A DNA stretch of 64,000 nucleotides from Lysinibacillus cavernae (GTDB lineage Bacteria > Bacillota > Bacilli > Bacillales_A > Planococcaceae), in assembly GCF_009724685.1 (NCBI RefSeq), contig NZ_WMEF01000001.1, positions 496,001 to 560,000 of the forward strand, written 5' to 3'. Within the stretch, counting starts at the first letter, position 1; every line of letters starts with the position of its first letter. Of this stretch, positions 43,599-52,964 are shown one piece after another. A program made the position numbers and the translations under genes. The notes beneath the pieces were generated by a model, which was not told the origin of the DNA, did not search any database, and saw nothing but the letters and a program-made list of their open reading frames with translations.

Positions 43599-43832
43599 AT
43601 GTTATCAAAAGAAAAAATTAACCGAATTAATGAACTTTCTGCTAAAGCAAAAAATGGACAATTAACAGATGCAGAGGCAAAGGAGCGAACAGCGCTTCGT
43701 AAGGAGTACTTAGATACGTTCAGAGCAACAATGCGTGATACGATTGAAAACGTAAAAGTGGTGGATACAGAAGGTAATGATGTAACACCAGAAAAGGTAA
43801 GACAAGCGAAAAAAAATAAATTTCTAAATTAA
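43599..43832 (+). CDS. ynzC: DUF896 protein YnzC
   Basis: A 77-residue, highly charged helical protein of the UPF0291/DUF896 family: MLSKEKINRINELSAKAKNG, KERTALRKEYLDTFRATMRD, then TPEKVRQAKKN. Its role is unknown; in Bacillus subtilis it follows yneB and belongs to the SOS operon. Here two minus-strand genes separate it from yneAB, so SOS control is probably lost. Confidence 0.92.
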   Translation: MLSKEKINRINELSAKAKNGQLTDAEAKERTALRKEYLDTFRATMRDTIENVKVVDTEGNDVTPEKVRQAKKNKFLN

Positions 43833-43958
43833 TGTGACACAATTTAATAAAGTATGTAATAAAACGCAAATAGTATAACAAAAGCATTGTTTTCTAAAGC
43901 AATGTTGACTAAACTGTAGAAGAACAATATATAGGACGAGAAAGGATGTCACAATATA

Positions 43959-45953
43959 ATGACTCAACACGCGGATCTATTAGCAATTAATGCTATCCGA
44001 ACTTTGTCAATCGATGCGATTGAAAAAGCAAATTCTGGTCACCCAGGTTTACCAATGGGGGCAGCGCCAATGGCTTATACGCTATGGACAAAACAATTAC
44101 GCCATAATCCAGCAAACCCAAAATGGTATAACCGTGATCGTTTTGTATTATCAGCTGGTCATGGTTCCATGCTTCTATACAGCTTACTTCATCTTGGGGG
44201 CTATGGTTTACCAATGGAAGAAATTCAAAACTTCCGCCAATGGGATTCATTAACACCAGGACATCCTGAATATGGTCATACAGTAGGTGTAGAGGCAACG
44301 ACTGGTCCTCTTGGACAAGGGATTGCCATGACTGTAGGTATGGCAATGGCTGAGCGTCATTTAGCAGCTACTTACAATAAACCAGGTCATGACATCGTTG
44401 ACCATTATACATTTGCACTATGTGGTGATGGTGACTTAATGGAAGGTGTAGCGGCTGAGGCTATTTCATTAGCAGGTCACTTAAAACTTGAAAAATTAAT
44501 CGTACTTTACGATTCTAATGATATCTCTTTAGATGGTGACTTAGAAAAGTCATTCTCCGAAAACGTGCAAAAACGTTTTGAATCTTATGGCTGGAACTAT
44601 TTAAAAGTAGCAGACGGCACAGATGTAGAGGAAGTCAATAAAGCTATTGAAGAGGCGAAAAAATCAACTGGCAAACCAACTTTAATTGAAGTGAAAACAG
44701 TGATTGGTTTCGGTTCTCCAAATAAATCTGGTAAAGCAGATTCACACGGTGCGCCACTTGGTACAGATGAAGTTGTATTAACGAAAGCTGCCTATGAGTG
44801 GGCACACGAACCATTCCAAATTCCTGCTGAAGTATACGATACATTTAATGCTGCTGCAGAAGTACAAGGAGCACAATCAGAGGAAGCTTGGAATACTAAA
44901 TTTGTAGCCTATAAACAAGAATTCCCAGAATTAGCTGCACAATTTGAAAAGGCTATGAATGGTGAATTACCAGAGGACTTTGCTTCTGAATTACCTGTAT
45001 ATGAAGCAGGTAAATCTGTAGCGACTCGTTCTTCTTCAGGTGATGCGATTAATGCTATTGCGAAGAAAACACCTTCATTCTTTGGTGGGTCTGCTGACCT
45101 TGCAGGCTCAAACAAAACAACAATGAAGGGGGCAGGGGACTTTTCGGCAGAAAATTATGCAGGTCGCAATATCTGGTTTGGTGTTCGTGAATTTGCAATG
45201 GGCGCGGCTATGAACGGTATGGCTCTTCACGGTGGTTTAAATGTATTTGGTGGTACGTTCTTCGTATTCTCTGACTATGTACGTCCAGCTGTTCGTCTTT
45301 CTGCATTAATGGGTCTTCCTGTAACGTATGTATTTACACATGACTCTATTGCTGTAGGGGAAGATGGTCCGACACATGAACCAATCGAGCACCTTGCGTC
45401 ATTACGTGCAATGCCAAACTTATCTGTTATTCGTCCAGCAGATGCAAATGAATCGGCAGTTGCTTGGGAGCTTGCAGTAGCATCACAAAAAACACCAACA
45501 GTTTTAGTATTATCTCGTCAAAACCTACCTGTTCTTGACGCTTCTATTGAAACGGTACGTGAAGGTGTTACGAAGGGTGCTTATACAGTTTCTCCTGCTA
45601 CAAAAGAAGTAGCAGATGCTATTTTACTTGCAACAGGCTCGGAGGTTTCACTTGCGATTGAAGCACAAAAAGCATTAAAAGCAGACGGTGTGGATGTAGC
45701 AGTAGTGTCAATGCCATCTATGGATCGCTTTGAAAAACAAGACGCAGCTTACAAAGAATCTGTTCTACCAAAAGCTGTAACAAAACGTCTTGCGATTGAA
45801 ATGGGTGCATCATTCGGCTGGCATAAATATACTGGCTTTGATGGTGACGTTCTTGCAATTGACAAATTCGGCGCATCAGCACCAGGTGAATTAGTAATGG
45901 AAAAATACGGATTCACTGTAGAAAATGTAGTAGCTAAAGTGAAAGCACTATAA
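43959..45953 (+). CDS. tkt: Transketolase
   Basis: A 664-residue enzyme of the pentose phosphate pathway, thiamine-diphosphate dependent. Motifs: [17 protein letters not shown], the cofactor motif GDGDLMEGV, the pyrimidine-binding [20 protein letters not shown] and [16 protein letters not shown]. It moves two-carbon units between sugar phosphates. It begins after AAAGGATG and ends at a strong terminator. Confidence 0.97.
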   Translation: MTQHADLLAINAIRTLSIDAIEKANSGHPGLPMGAAPMAYTLWTKQLRHNPANPKWYNRDRFVLSAGHGSMLLYSLLHLGGYGLPMEEIQNFRQWDSLTPGHPEYGHTVGVEATTGPLGQGIAMTVGMAMAERHLAATYNKPGHDIVDHYTFALCGDGDLMEGVAAEAISLAGHLKLEKLIVLYDSNDISLDGDLEKSFSENVQKRFESYGWNYLKVADGTDVEEVNKAIEEAKKSTGKPTLIEVKTVIGFGSPNKSGKADSHGAPLGTDEVVLTKAAYEWAHEPFQIPAEVYDTFNAAAEVQGAQSEEAWNTKFVAYKQEFPELAAQFEKAMNGELPEDFASELPVYEAGKSVATRSSSGDAINAIAKKTPSFFGGSADLAGSNKTTMKGAGDFSAENYAGRNIWFGVREFAMGAAMNGMALHGGLNVFGGTFFVFSDYVRPAVRLSALMGLPVTYVFTHDSIAVGEDGPTHEPIEHLASLRAMPNLSVIRPADANESAVAWELAVASQKTPTVLVLSRQNLPVLDASIETVREGVTKGAYTVSPATKEVADAILLATGSEVSLAIEAQKALKADGVDVAVVSMPSMDRFEKQDAAYKESVLPKAVTKRLAIEMGASFGWHKYTGFDGDVLAIDKFGASAPGELVMEKYGFTVENVVAKVKAL

Positions 45954-45966
45954 TAATTTGCATTTA

Positions 45967-46021
45967 AATACCGCAACACTCAGCGTACGTAAACATCGGC
46001 TGAGCGTTGCGGTACTTTTTT
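45967..46021 (+). terminator. Terminator of tkt
   Basis: TACCGCAAC-CTCAGC pairs with GCTGAG-GTTGCGGTA (one mismatch), followed by CTTTTTT. Confidence 0.9.
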
Positions 46022-46165
46022 ATAATTTTTCATAGTAGCAATCCATAAAGTGAAGCATTGAGTGACAAATATACCAATGAAAAGCATGGAGCTCTTTGAA
46101 CTACCACCTATACCTAACTCATCGACAATAATGCCAGAGAACCAAAGAGCTACCAGAAACAATGA

Positions 46166-46531
46166 TTGTCTAAGTTAAAGCAACAGGGATACCTATTAGC
46201 CATTGTGACATCAAAGCCAACTGTATTTGGTGAAGAAATTTTAAAATATTTCCAGCTTGAGCCGTTTTTCAATCTTGTAGTAGGCAGCCATTTAGATGGT
46301 TCACGTTCTGCTAAGAGTGAGATTATTTTAGACGTGCTACAGTATTTTTCCACTTATCCAAGAGAGCAATTTATCATGATTGGTGATCGAAAATACGATA
46401 TGGTAGGGGCTCGTGATAATCAAATTGACGCTATTGGTGTGACATATGGTTATGGATCATTAAATGAGTTAGAAAATGAAAATCCTACCTACATAGTTGA
46501 TTGTGTGAATGACTTGATAAACTATCTCTAA
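46166..46531 (+). pseudogene. HAD-family phosphatase, N-terminally truncated
   Basis: A 121-residue C-terminal part of a phosphoglycolate-phosphatase-like HAD protein: LKQQGYLLAIVTSKPTVFGE (motif II), then SAKSEIILDVLQY with the motif III lysine and FIMIGDRKYDMVGARDN (motif IV). The N-terminal DxDGT nucleophile and cap domain are missing and no ribosome site precedes 46166. Left of the junction, the minus strand reads like the end of a membrane protein (about 46020-46162), so two broken genes have been joined. Confidence 0.8.
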
Positions 46532-46536
46532 AATGT

Positions 46537-46566
46537 GAAAAAACTGCATAATCACATGCAGTTTTT
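46537..46566. terminator. Bidirectional terminator
   Basis: AAAAAACTGCA pairs with TGCAGTTTTTT across an 8-base loop; it ends the HAD remnant and the lia operon. Confidence 0.88.
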
Positions 46567-46576
46567 TATGTAGGAG

Positions 46577-47215
46577 TTATTTAGCAAGACCGTTCTGAAA
46601 TGCGTAGACAACTGCTTGTGTACGATCTTGAACTTCTAGCTTCGCTAAAATATTGCTAACATGTGTTTTCACCGTTTTTAAGGCGATGAACAGATCATCG
46701 GCAATTTCCTGATTGGCTTTGCCCTGCGCCATCAACAACAATACTTCCATTTCACGGTCAGTGAGTTGCTCGTAAAGTGGTGTACTATTGCCATGGCGCA
46801 TACGATGCATCATTTTTGATGTGACCTCTGGCTCTAACACGGTTTCGCCACCTATTGTTTTACGAATGGCATCGGCAATTTGTTTGGCATTGGATGTTTT
46901 TAAAATATAGCTCACTGCACCTGCCTCTAAAGCAGGGTAGACTTTGTCATCATCTAAAAAACTCGTTACCATCATGATCTTTGCCTCAGGCCATGCTGCT
47001 AAAATTTCTGCTGTTGCCTCAGCACCTGTCATAATCGGCATTACATTGTCCATTAAGATAATATCTGGACGTAAAGAAAGTGCTTTTTCAACAGCCTCTT
47101 TACCGTTTTCAGCCTCGCCTACAACTGTAATATCTTGCTGTGCTGTTAGGTACGCTGAAACGCCAATCCGCACCATTTCATGATCATCCACTATGAGCAC
47201 TTGTATCATCGTCAT
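46577..47215 (-). CDS. liaR: Response regulator LiaR
   Basis: A 212-residue NarL/LuxR-type regulator. The receiver domain has VDDHE and the phospho-acceptor aspartate in IILMDNVMP; the output domain has [20 protein letters not shown] and the VKTHVSNIL recognition helix. ATG at 47215 follows AAGGAGG by six bases; 47209 is possible. It overlaps liaS by 32 bases. It activates the lia promoter on envelope stress. Confidence 0.94.
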   Translation of the reverse strand: MTMIQVLIVDDHEMVRIGVSAYLTAQQDITVVGEAENGKEAVEKALSLRPDIILMDNVMPIMTGAEATAEILAAWPEAKIMMVTSFLDDDKVYPALEAGAVSYILKTSNAKQIADAIRKTIGGETVLEPEVTSKMMHRMRHGNSTPLYEQLTDREMEVLLLMAQGKANQEIADDLFIALKTVKTHVSNILAKLEVQDRTQAVVYAFQNGLAK

Positions 47216-48224
47216 TGACCTCCTCCTTATGTAGTGGAATTTTAACCTCCACAATCGTTCCTTCTCCAGGCACTGACACAATTTTATATGTGCAGCCAAT
47301 CTCAACTGCCCGTTCAGCTATATTTTGTAAGCCGTATGAAGTTGATTTATCTGCCTCCACATCAAACCCTAAACCATTATCTTGAATTCGTAAAATGGCT
47401 AAGTCGTCCCGTGCAACAAGCAACAATTCCACCTCGCTTGCTTTAGCATGACGGAGTGTATTGGAGAGGGCTTCCTGTGCAATACGGAATAGATGATCTT
47501 CTTCAGCTTTCGTTAATGCCATTTCCTCAAGCTCATATTCAATATGGAAATATACTTTTTGCTGAAGCTCAATAATTAATTCCTCTAAGCCTTGTGCCAG
47601 TGTTTTATTGTGTAAAGCAACAGGTCGTAAGTGTAGTAGTAATGCACGCATCTCTAACTGTGCCTGCTGAACAATTTTTTCTACTTGTTTTAGGCTATTG
47701 GCATTTTCGTCATTTTCAGTTAAAGCAGAGAGCAACATTGAGGCTGCAAACAATTGCTGTGACACTGAATCATGTAATTCTCTGGCTAGACGTTGGCGTT
47801 CAGCAATAATACGCTCCTGAATAATTTTATCATGGGCCTCCGCACGTTCATTGGACAACCGCTGTAAACTTTTACGCTGTGTATCGATTAATTCACTTGT
47901 TTGGACGATCGCCTTTTTTAATGGCTTTGGAAGAGATTGCTTTTTGGAAAGGACAAAATCAGGCTCAATTAATTGCTTTACAATGCGCGTTGCCTGAGCT
48001 TCTCTCGCACGAGCAGTCATGCTGATCCAGCTTGCAAACAGAAAGCTGAGAGCAAATAGGCTGACAACGATGATTCCACCTAGAGGAATATTATCGTAAG
48101 TTTGTTGCCATAAAGGTTCCCATGTTTTTTCATCTGGATTTCCCCATACCGCCACAAGTAGACCGAACGCAGCACTCATTAAAATGAAAAATAAGGTAAA
48201 TACCCTTGAAATAAAGGCAATCAT
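47184..48224 (-). CDS. liaS: Sensor histidine kinase LiaS
   Basis: A 346-residue intramembrane-sensing kinase: two membrane helices (residues 2-25 and 48-68) with a short outer loop, HAMP-like linker, H-box [18 protein letters not shown]-box [12 protein letters not shown] and G-box DNGLGFD. ATG at 48224 follows GGAGGTG and overlaps the liaF stop (ATGA). It phosphorylates LiaR and is held off by LiaF. Confidence 0.94.
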   Translation of the reverse strand: MIAFISRVFTLFFILMSAAFGLLVAVWGNPDEKTWEPLWQQTYDNIPLGGIIVVSLFALSFLFASWISMTARAREAQATRIVKQLIEPDFVLSKKQSLPKPLKKAIVQTSELIDTQRKSLQRLSNERAEAHDKIIQERIIAERQRLARELHDSVSQQLFAASMLLSALTENDENANSLKQVEKIVQQAQLEMRALLLHLRPVALHNKTLAQGLEELIIELQQKVYFHIEYELEEMALTKAEEDHLFRIAQEALSNTLRHAKASEVELLLVARDDLAILRIQDNGLGFDVEADKSTSYGLQNIAERAVEIGCTYKIVSVPGEGTIVEVKIPLHKEEVNDDDTSAHSG

Positions 48225-48913
48225 TTTCGTAGCACCTCCAAATCTCCAAGCCATGTTGCAACATGAATAATCAAAATGCGTTTTGCATCCTCAGGGTTGC
48301 CATCGGAGAAGCTAACACTTTCATTTAATATTCGTTGTGGCCCTAGATGTAAGCAGTTAAGCTCACCAAAAAGCGTTGTATAGTGTAAACGAAAAGGTAT
48401 TTCATAAGGAAGACAGATTTGAACTTTGCCGATACCTTGTCGAATCGTAATGAGACTAGTGCCAGCAGGTAAGATCGTTTGCGTCGTATCAATTGTAATA
48501 TCCCCTGCAAGACGTTGAATTTGCACATCTTGCCATTTATACGCTTCCGTAGGCGCTGGCATTGTGCCAATTAAGTCATTTTTCGTCGCAGGGAGTTTTT
48601 CAAAAAGCTCTGCACCCACTATTTTCGGTTCGTTTTCTCGTTGTAAGTATTGATAAAGCATATATAAGAGCATGATCACAACGAATAAACGTAAGCTCCA
48701 CATAGTGAATAGCGCGATCGCAATGAAGAAAATTCCCGTCCATTTAAAAAAACGAACTTTCTTGGAAAAGCTTAAATAAAGAAGTACTGCCCCAATCAAT
48801 AAACAGAAGGCGCCGCCATTATTAAAAATTGTAAGCTCCACAAAAACGAGTAAAAAGAAGCATAGTACCCAAAATGTGAGCTTGTTTGTTGTGAAATTTT
48901 GCAAGAGGGTCAC
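48221..48913 (-). CDS. liaF: LiaF, inhibitor of the LiaSR system
   Basis: A 230-residue protein with about four membrane helices in residues 10-95 and a C-terminal soluble domain of short strands (DITIDTTQTILPAGTSLITI, GIGKVQICLPYEIPFRLHYT), the LiaF/YvqF layout. In Bacillus it keeps LiaS inactive until cell-wall damage. GTG at 48913 is the longest start; TTG at 48904 fits the GGAAGGG site equally well. Confidence 0.9.
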   Translation of the reverse strand: MTLLQNFTTNKLTFWVLCFFLLVFVELTIFNNGGAFCLLIGAVLLYLSFSKKVRFFKWTGIFFIAIALFTMWSLRLFVVIMLLYMLYQYLQRENEPKIVGAELFEKLPATKNDLIGTMPAPTEAYKWQDVQIQRLAGDITIDTTQTILPAGTSLITIRQGIGKVQICLPYEIPFRLHYTTLFGELNCLHLGPQRILNESVSFSDGNPEDAKRILIIHVATWLGDLEVLRK

Positions 48914-48931
48914 CCTTCCTTCTACTAATAG

Positions 48932-48999
48932 TATAAGAGAGGGAATGGGTCCCTCTATTTTATAACGTGAAAGAATGCGCCTTATAAAGTTGGCGCATT
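48932..48999 (-). promoter_or_regulatory. Two hairpins between liaH and liaF
   Basis: On the minus strand AATGCGCC/GGCGCATT (48974-48999) and then AGAGGGA/TCCCTCT (48938-48956) follow the liaH stop. Neither has a strong T-run, so read-through to liaFSR is expected while most transcripts may end after liaH, as known for Bacillus subtilis lia. Confidence 0.6.
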
Positions 49000-49016
49000 G
49001 CTTTCATTATACCATG

Positions 49017-49655
49017 TTATTTATTTTCAATTAGCAGTGGTGAGCTATCTTCTACTGCTTTTTTTTCTAATTCTGCCAGTCTTGCTTCAAACGTTGTAAT
49101 CTCATGATCTTTATCAATTTGATAAGCCAATTTATCGATATAGGATTCTAAATCTTCAAAGTTTGTTTTATTGTTTTTGGCAATCATCCCGTCCATTTGG
49201 TGGTGGGCACGTGTTACATTTTCTTTCCCCATCAGCTGTAATTGACGTACTTTCATATCTTTAATTTTATGTTTCATTGTTTCGAATTTACGCTCTAGCT
49301 CGAAGTATTCACGTGTACTTGCTTCAATACTTGCTTGCAATGTATGGTTACGAGCTGTGTAAGCTGATACTTCATCCGTAGCGAAATCAATTAAATCCTG
49401 CTCATTACTAGTTGTTGCTAGCTTTAGTTGAGATTCACGTTTAGCTAGTAATTCTGCATTTTCTTTATATTCTTGCTCTAGCTTTTCTTGTAATTGCCCT
49501 TGTCGCTCTAATAATTTACCTGTTTGTTCAGTTTGTTTTTCAGCCTCGCGAATGTATTGATTTAACATCGCAATCGGATTTTTTTGTTCCTTTTTATCAA
49601 ATAATTGATGTAAGTCTGCCTCTACTGTATATCTAAAACGTTGAAATAAATTCAT
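49017..49655 (-). CDS. liaH: PspA/IM30-family phage-shock protein LiaH
   Basis: A 212-residue, almost fully coiled-coil protein: NLFQRFRYTVEADLHQLFDK at the start, NPIAMLNQYIREAEKQ, and long helices to residue 195. PspA-like proteins form large rings or rods that protect the membrane. It follows AAAGGAGCG. It is the main output of the lia stress response. Confidence 0.93.
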   Translation of the reverse strand: MNLFQRFRYTVEADLHQLFDKKEQKNPIAMLNQYIREAEKQTEQTGKLLERQGQLQEKLEQEYKENAELLAKRESQLKLATTSNEQDLIDFATDEVSAYTARNHTLQASIEASTREYFELERKFETMKHKIKDMKVRQLQLMGKENVTRAHHQMDGMIAKNNKTNFEDLESYIDKLAYQIDKDHEITTFEARLAELEKKAVEDSSPLLIENK

Positions 49656-49670
49656 TTAAATTCGCTCCTT

Positions 49671-50027
49671 TTATTTTGTTAAATTTGACCATTCTTTTTC
49701 GAAGTTTGTAAACGGATCTTCTTCTTTTTTTCCTTCAACTGTAGGGATTTTTACATTTTCGCCATTCCATTTTTTATAGATGACATAGACAACAGCGATT
49801 GCTGCAAGACCGACCATTGCTGGAATGTTTGACACTGCTGATAGGACGCCGATTAGACCAACGGTAGCCCAGAAAATTTTACCGAATGTAGATTTGCTTG
49901 CAATGTAGAAGTGCATGCCAAGTGCTACAAATAATCCAGAGAACAGTAAGCCTGCCAGTGGACCGATTAAGGCAAGTGCAACACATGCTGCGATGACGCC
50001 TCCAGTTAATAAAAGAAATTTTTTCAT
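49671..50027 (-). CDS. LiaI-like small membrane protein (lmo0954 type)
   Basis: A 118-residue protein with three or four hydrophobic helices (residues 3-38, 42-60, 65-83) and a charged cytoplasmic tail (KKEEDPFTNFEKEW). Its position before liaH matches LiaI, the membrane anchor for LiaH, but the sequence is closer to the lmo0954-like group. It starts after GGAGC and is the first gene of the operon. Confidence 0.85.
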   Translation of the reverse strand: MKKFLLLTGGVIAACVALALIGPLAGLLFSGLFVALGMHFYIASKSTFGKIFWATVGLIGVLSAVSNIPAMVGLAAIAVVYVIYKKWNGENVKIPTVEGKKEEDPFTNFEKEWSNLTK

Positions 50028-50073
50028 TTGTTTTAGCTCCTTTCGTTTGTATCTTTATGTTACCTATTTACGG

Positions 50074-50100
50074 GATTGTCTAAAACGGACTCGAAATTGA
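50074..50100 (-). promoter_or_regulatory. Candidate LiaR box upstream of the lia operon
   Basis: On the minus strand a segment with CGAGTCCGTTTTAGACAATC lies about 50-75 bases before the liaI-like start, where LiaR binds in Bacillus. It is an imperfect inverted repeat (AGTC and GAC arms). The exact consensus is recalled from memory only. Confidence 0.45.
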
Positions 50101-50367
50101 TTTTGTACTAGGTCTTGAGGCTGAGATCCTTCTAAGCAGCAGCAAATGAGGGTTTATGTAGAGGTCGATGTGTTGCTTTTTCTTGTTTCTGGAAAATGTT
50201 TGTTCTCTTTTAGTAGGAAAATAACATCTGCCATAAAGTCATTTTTAGAACCGAAACTAGAATTTTTTCGACAAAAATAGAAGATAGATCCCTCCTTCGT
50301 TTGACAAATTAACAAGATGGGATGAGCTATACTTATGGAAAAGAAGCTGAGCGAAGGAGGATTTCTG
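50101..50367. other. Spacer between the lia operon and sirA
   Basis: No gene is visible. It carries a Spo0A box at 50266-50274, TTGACA at 50302-50307 and TATACT at 50329-50334. The last two are too far apart (21 bases) to be one standard promoter. Confidence 0.5.
50266..50274 (-). promoter_or_regulatory. Spo0A box upstream of sirA
   Basis: The minus strand reads TTGTCGAAA, a perfect 0A-box core (TGTCGAA). A weaker relative (TTTGACAAA) lies at 50300. sirA is a Spo0A-activated gene in Bacillus subtilis. Confidence 0.7.
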
Positions 50368-50793
50368 GTGAGAACCTATTCCATATATAAGATAAAAGAA
50401 GAGCATTTAACGTTTATTTTTGGCAGAGAGCGTAAATTGTTAGAAATGATGCAAGGCTGTGAAGACGCCAATGAGAAATCCTTAAAAGAACTTGCATATA
50501 TATGTGAATCCGTTCGTTTTGATGAAATTGCAGCGATGTTGGAGCATCAACTTGATTCCAAATATGCACATTTAGAAAGAGCTCGCAATGCTTTATTTTT
50601 AGAACATCCGATAAAAGGCAAAATGGCTATATATTTGGTCGATCGTAAAATTTGTGTTTATTGTGAAGGTTCCCGAATGCTAGATTTAGATCTATTTCAA
50701 ATGCTTGCAAAAATGAGCGAACGATTTATTGCTTTCAATAAACAAGATAATGAGTGTGGGTGGTTAAAGCCGATGAAGTATACAATGCACTAG
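50368..50793 (+). CDS. sirA: Sporulation inhibitor of replication SirA (YneE)
   Basis: A 141-residue protein resembling SirA, which binds domain I of DnaA and blocks new replication rounds during sporulation. Shared features are the N-terminal RTYSIYKIKEEH followed by FGRERKL, and the C-terminal RFIAFNKQDNECGWLKPMK (GWLNPVK in Bacillus subtilis). GTG at 50368 follows GGAGG; the longer frame from 50335 overlaps that site. It precedes yneF as in Bacillus subtilis. Confidence 0.85.
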   Translation: MRTYSIYKIKEEHLTFIFGRERKLLEMMQGCEDANEKSLKELAYICESVRFDEIAAMLEHQLDSKYAHLERARNALFLEHPIKGKMAIYLVDRKICVYCEGSRMLDLDLFQMLAKMSERFIAFNKQDNECGWLKPMKYTMH

Positions 50794-50892
50794 GAAAATT
50801 CACTACAATATATAGTAACACGCTATCATTTGGTGTATAATGGAGCGTGGAGAGTTTTTTCTCGGTATATTGTAGTGGAGGAGGTTGGTTGT

Positions 50893-51111
50893 ATGCCTAC
50901 ATGGGGCTGGATTATTATCGTAATTATCGCATTAGCAGCGGGCGCGGCACTTGGTTTCTATTTCGCTCGTCAAGCTATGATGAAATATTTAAAAGAAAAC
51001 CCACCTATTAATGAGCAAATGATTCGTATGATGATGGCACAAATGGGTCGTACGCCGTCTGAAAAGCAAGTACGTCAAATGATGGCACAAATGAATAAAT
51101 TCCAAAAGTAA
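50893..51111 (+). CDS. yneF: UPF0154 membrane protein YneF
   Basis: A 72-residue protein: one N-terminal membrane helix (residues 4-24, WGWIIIVIIALAAGAALGFY) and a cytoplasmic part with two similar IRMMMAQMGRTPSEKQ-like segments, typical of the family. Function unknown. Starts after GGAGGAGG. Confidence 0.93.
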   Translation: MPTWGWIIIVIIALAAGAALGFYFARQAMMKYLKENPPINEQMIRMMMAQMGRTPSEKQVRQMMAQMNKFQK

Positions 51112-51125
51112 TTGGAATGATGAGA

Positions 51126-51159
51126 GCAACTAGTTCAAACATAACTAGTTGTTTTTTTT
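51126..51159 (+). terminator. Terminator of sirA-yneF
   Basis: CAACTAGTT pairs with AACTAGTTG and is followed by eight T. Confidence 0.9.
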
Positions 51160-51256
51160 GTATTTTTTACAGCATTTAAATAATTCTTAAAAATCATACA
51201 ATTCTATCGGGAAACTATGTATAATAGAGTTACCATACGGAAAGGGGTTGTGTATT

Positions 51257-51727
51257 TTGCAAAAAGAAAAGACAAATGTAGAAAGTTTTGATCTGGATCA
51301 TACAAAAGTAAAGGCGCCATATGTTCGTTTAGCGGGTGTTAAAACTGGGAAAAATGGTGACGAAGTGTATAAATATGATATTCGCTTTAAACAGCCAAAT
51401 AAAGAGCATATGGAGATGCCTGCTTTACATTCTTTAGAGCATTTATCAGCTGACATTATCCGCAATCACTCTGACCATATTGTTGATTTCAGTCCTATGG
51501 GTTGCCAAACAGGCTTTTATGTATCACTTATTAATCACAATGATTATGAGGATCTATTAACCATTTTAGAGAAAACATTTACTGATGTGACGAATGCAAC
51601 TGCTGTGCCTGCATGTAATGAGGTGCAATGTGGCTGGGCTGCTAGCCATAGCTTGGAAGGGGCACAAGCATTAGCTAAAGAATTTTTAGCAAAACGTGAT
51701 GAATGGCATATCGTGTTCGAAGAATAA
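51257..51727 (+). CDS. luxS: S-ribosylhomocysteine lyase LuxS
   Basis: A 156-residue metalloenzyme that splits S-ribosylhomocysteine to homocysteine and the AI-2 precursor DPD. The metal-binding HSLEH is at residues 58-62, catalytic Cys83 is in [10 protein letters not shown], and the third ligand His is in [13 protein letters not shown] at 51257 lies nine bases after AAAGGGG. No SAM-cycle gene is adjacent, so it probably serves both methyl recycling and AI-2 production. Confidence 0.96.
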   Translation: MQKEKTNVESFDLDHTKVKAPYVRLAGVKTGKNGDEVYKYDIRFKQPNKEHMEMPALHSLEHLSADIIRNHSDHIVDFSPMGCQTGFYVSLINHNDYEDLLTILEKTFTDVTNATAVPACNEVQCGWAASHSLEGAQALAKEFLAKRDEWHIVFEE

Positions 51728-51741
51728 ATAAATTAAATTTT

Positions 51742-51776
51742 AAAAACCTTGCGTGATTAAATCAGCAAGGTTTTCA
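51742..51776. terminator. Bidirectional terminator after luxS
   Basis: AAAACCTTGC pairs with GCAAGGTTTT, and the loop contains its own TGATTTAATCA-like mini-stem. It also ends the minus-strand hydrolase gene. Confidence 0.88.
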
Positions 51777-51782
51777 TTTGTG

Positions 51783-52760
51783 TTAAAAATGGAATGGAAT
51801 AACATTGGAGGAGGAAGAATCCCGATTTATTTTTTGATAAATAAAATTTTCTAGAAAATCATGAATTAAATCTTCATATTCATCCATATTTTCATTAAAG
51901 GATTGTGCATGTGCGCCAGTTTCAAATAGTTTTAATTTTTTAGGACCTGCTTTTTTGTTGTACAAATCTAGCGACATGGACGCTGGAATAAACGTATCGG
52001 GAATACTATGGATAAAGAGAACGGGTTTTTCAATACGTGTCGCTGCTTCAGCAGGTGTTACACTTTTAAAAGAGTAGCCATCTCGAAGGCGTACAAAGAA
52101 ATCAGCAAAACGAATAGGAATAATGGAACCATATTTAAATTCTGTTTTAGCGATTTGCTTGAGTAGCATCGAAAAGTCGGAGAATGCACAATCTGAAATA
52201 TAAAAATCAGCACCATCTTCTACGGTTCCTGCATAGAGTAACATCGTTGCCGCACCCATGGATTCACCGTGAATCCCAAGAATAGCATCTTCGCCAATCA
52301 TAGCTTTCACTGTTTTCACTACCGCATCAAGATCGTTTTTCTCATAGTAGCCGTAGCTAGTTGTTTTGCCACCAGATTCTCCGTGACGACGATGGTCAAA
52401 AATAACTGAATTATAACCAAGTCTTTCAAATAATCGGGCATATTTCACAGAATTTATTTTATTTTCGGTAACCCCATGACAAATGATGATTGTGTTATTC
52501 GTTTGCAATGGCTGAAACATAATTCCTCGAATTGTATAGCCATTTGGCGAATCAACATTTAGTTCAGATTTCAGATTTTTATTGTACCAAGCTTCGTCAA
52601 AGCGCTTTGCTGTCGTTTCACGTTCACGAACAAACTCAGGATCTTTTTGCTGAATATACATTAATTTATTGGAAAGCGCGAAGCCAAACAGACCTGTTGC
52701 AGCTGCGGCCAGCGTTGTTGTAATACCAGAGAATAAAAGCATCTTCTTTTTTTTCATCAT
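51783..52760 (-). CDS. yqkD: Alpha/beta hydrolase, YqkD-like
   Basis: A 325-residue hydrolase with an N-terminal membrane anchor (residues 5-28). The oxyanion region is IIICHGVTENK, the nucleophile is in GIHGESMGAAT, acid and histidine in HSIPDTFIP and GAHAQSF. Substrate unknown. ATG at 52760 follows GGAGGTG. In Bacillus subtilis yqkD neighbours yqkE, as here with a thiolase between; that supports the name. Confidence 0.85.
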   Translation of the reverse strand: MMKKKKMLLFSGITTTLAAAATGLFGFALSNKLMYIQQKDPEFVRERETTAKRFDEAWYNKNLKSELNVDSPNGYTIRGIMFQPLQTNNTIIICHGVTENKINSVKYARLFERLGYNSVIFDHRRHGESGGKTTSYGYYEKNDLDAVVKTVKAMIGEDAILGIHGESMGAATMLLYAGTVEDGADFYISDCAFSDFSMLLKQIAKTEFKYGSIIPIRFADFFVRLRDGYSFKSVTPAEAATRIEKPVLFIHSIPDTFIPASMSLDLYNKKAGPKKLKLFETGAHAQSFNENMDEYEDLIHDFLENFIYQKINRDSSSSNVIPFHF

Positions 52761-52964
52761 TAAACACCTCCACATGCTGTTTCTTATTTGTAATGTTCCC
52801 AACTAAGATTGTTTAAAACACGTCAACATTTTACAATAACTTTGGCAAAACTGCGATTATTTCTATTATCGAAAATCGTCAAAATATTTGTTAAAATATA
52901 CATATCTGCTAGTAGCATATGCATGCAGTGTTGATTTTTGAACGGGGAAAAGGGGAGAATGATT

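Noticed and set aside
45980..46162. Minus-strand 60-residue hydrophobic reading frame after tkt
   Set aside because: It has no ribosome site, runs through the tkt terminator and begins at the junction with the HAD remnant, so it is a gene scrap rather than a gene.
50302..50334. TTGACA / TATACT as the sirA promoter
   Set aside because: The spacing is 21 bases, beyond the normal 16-18 range.
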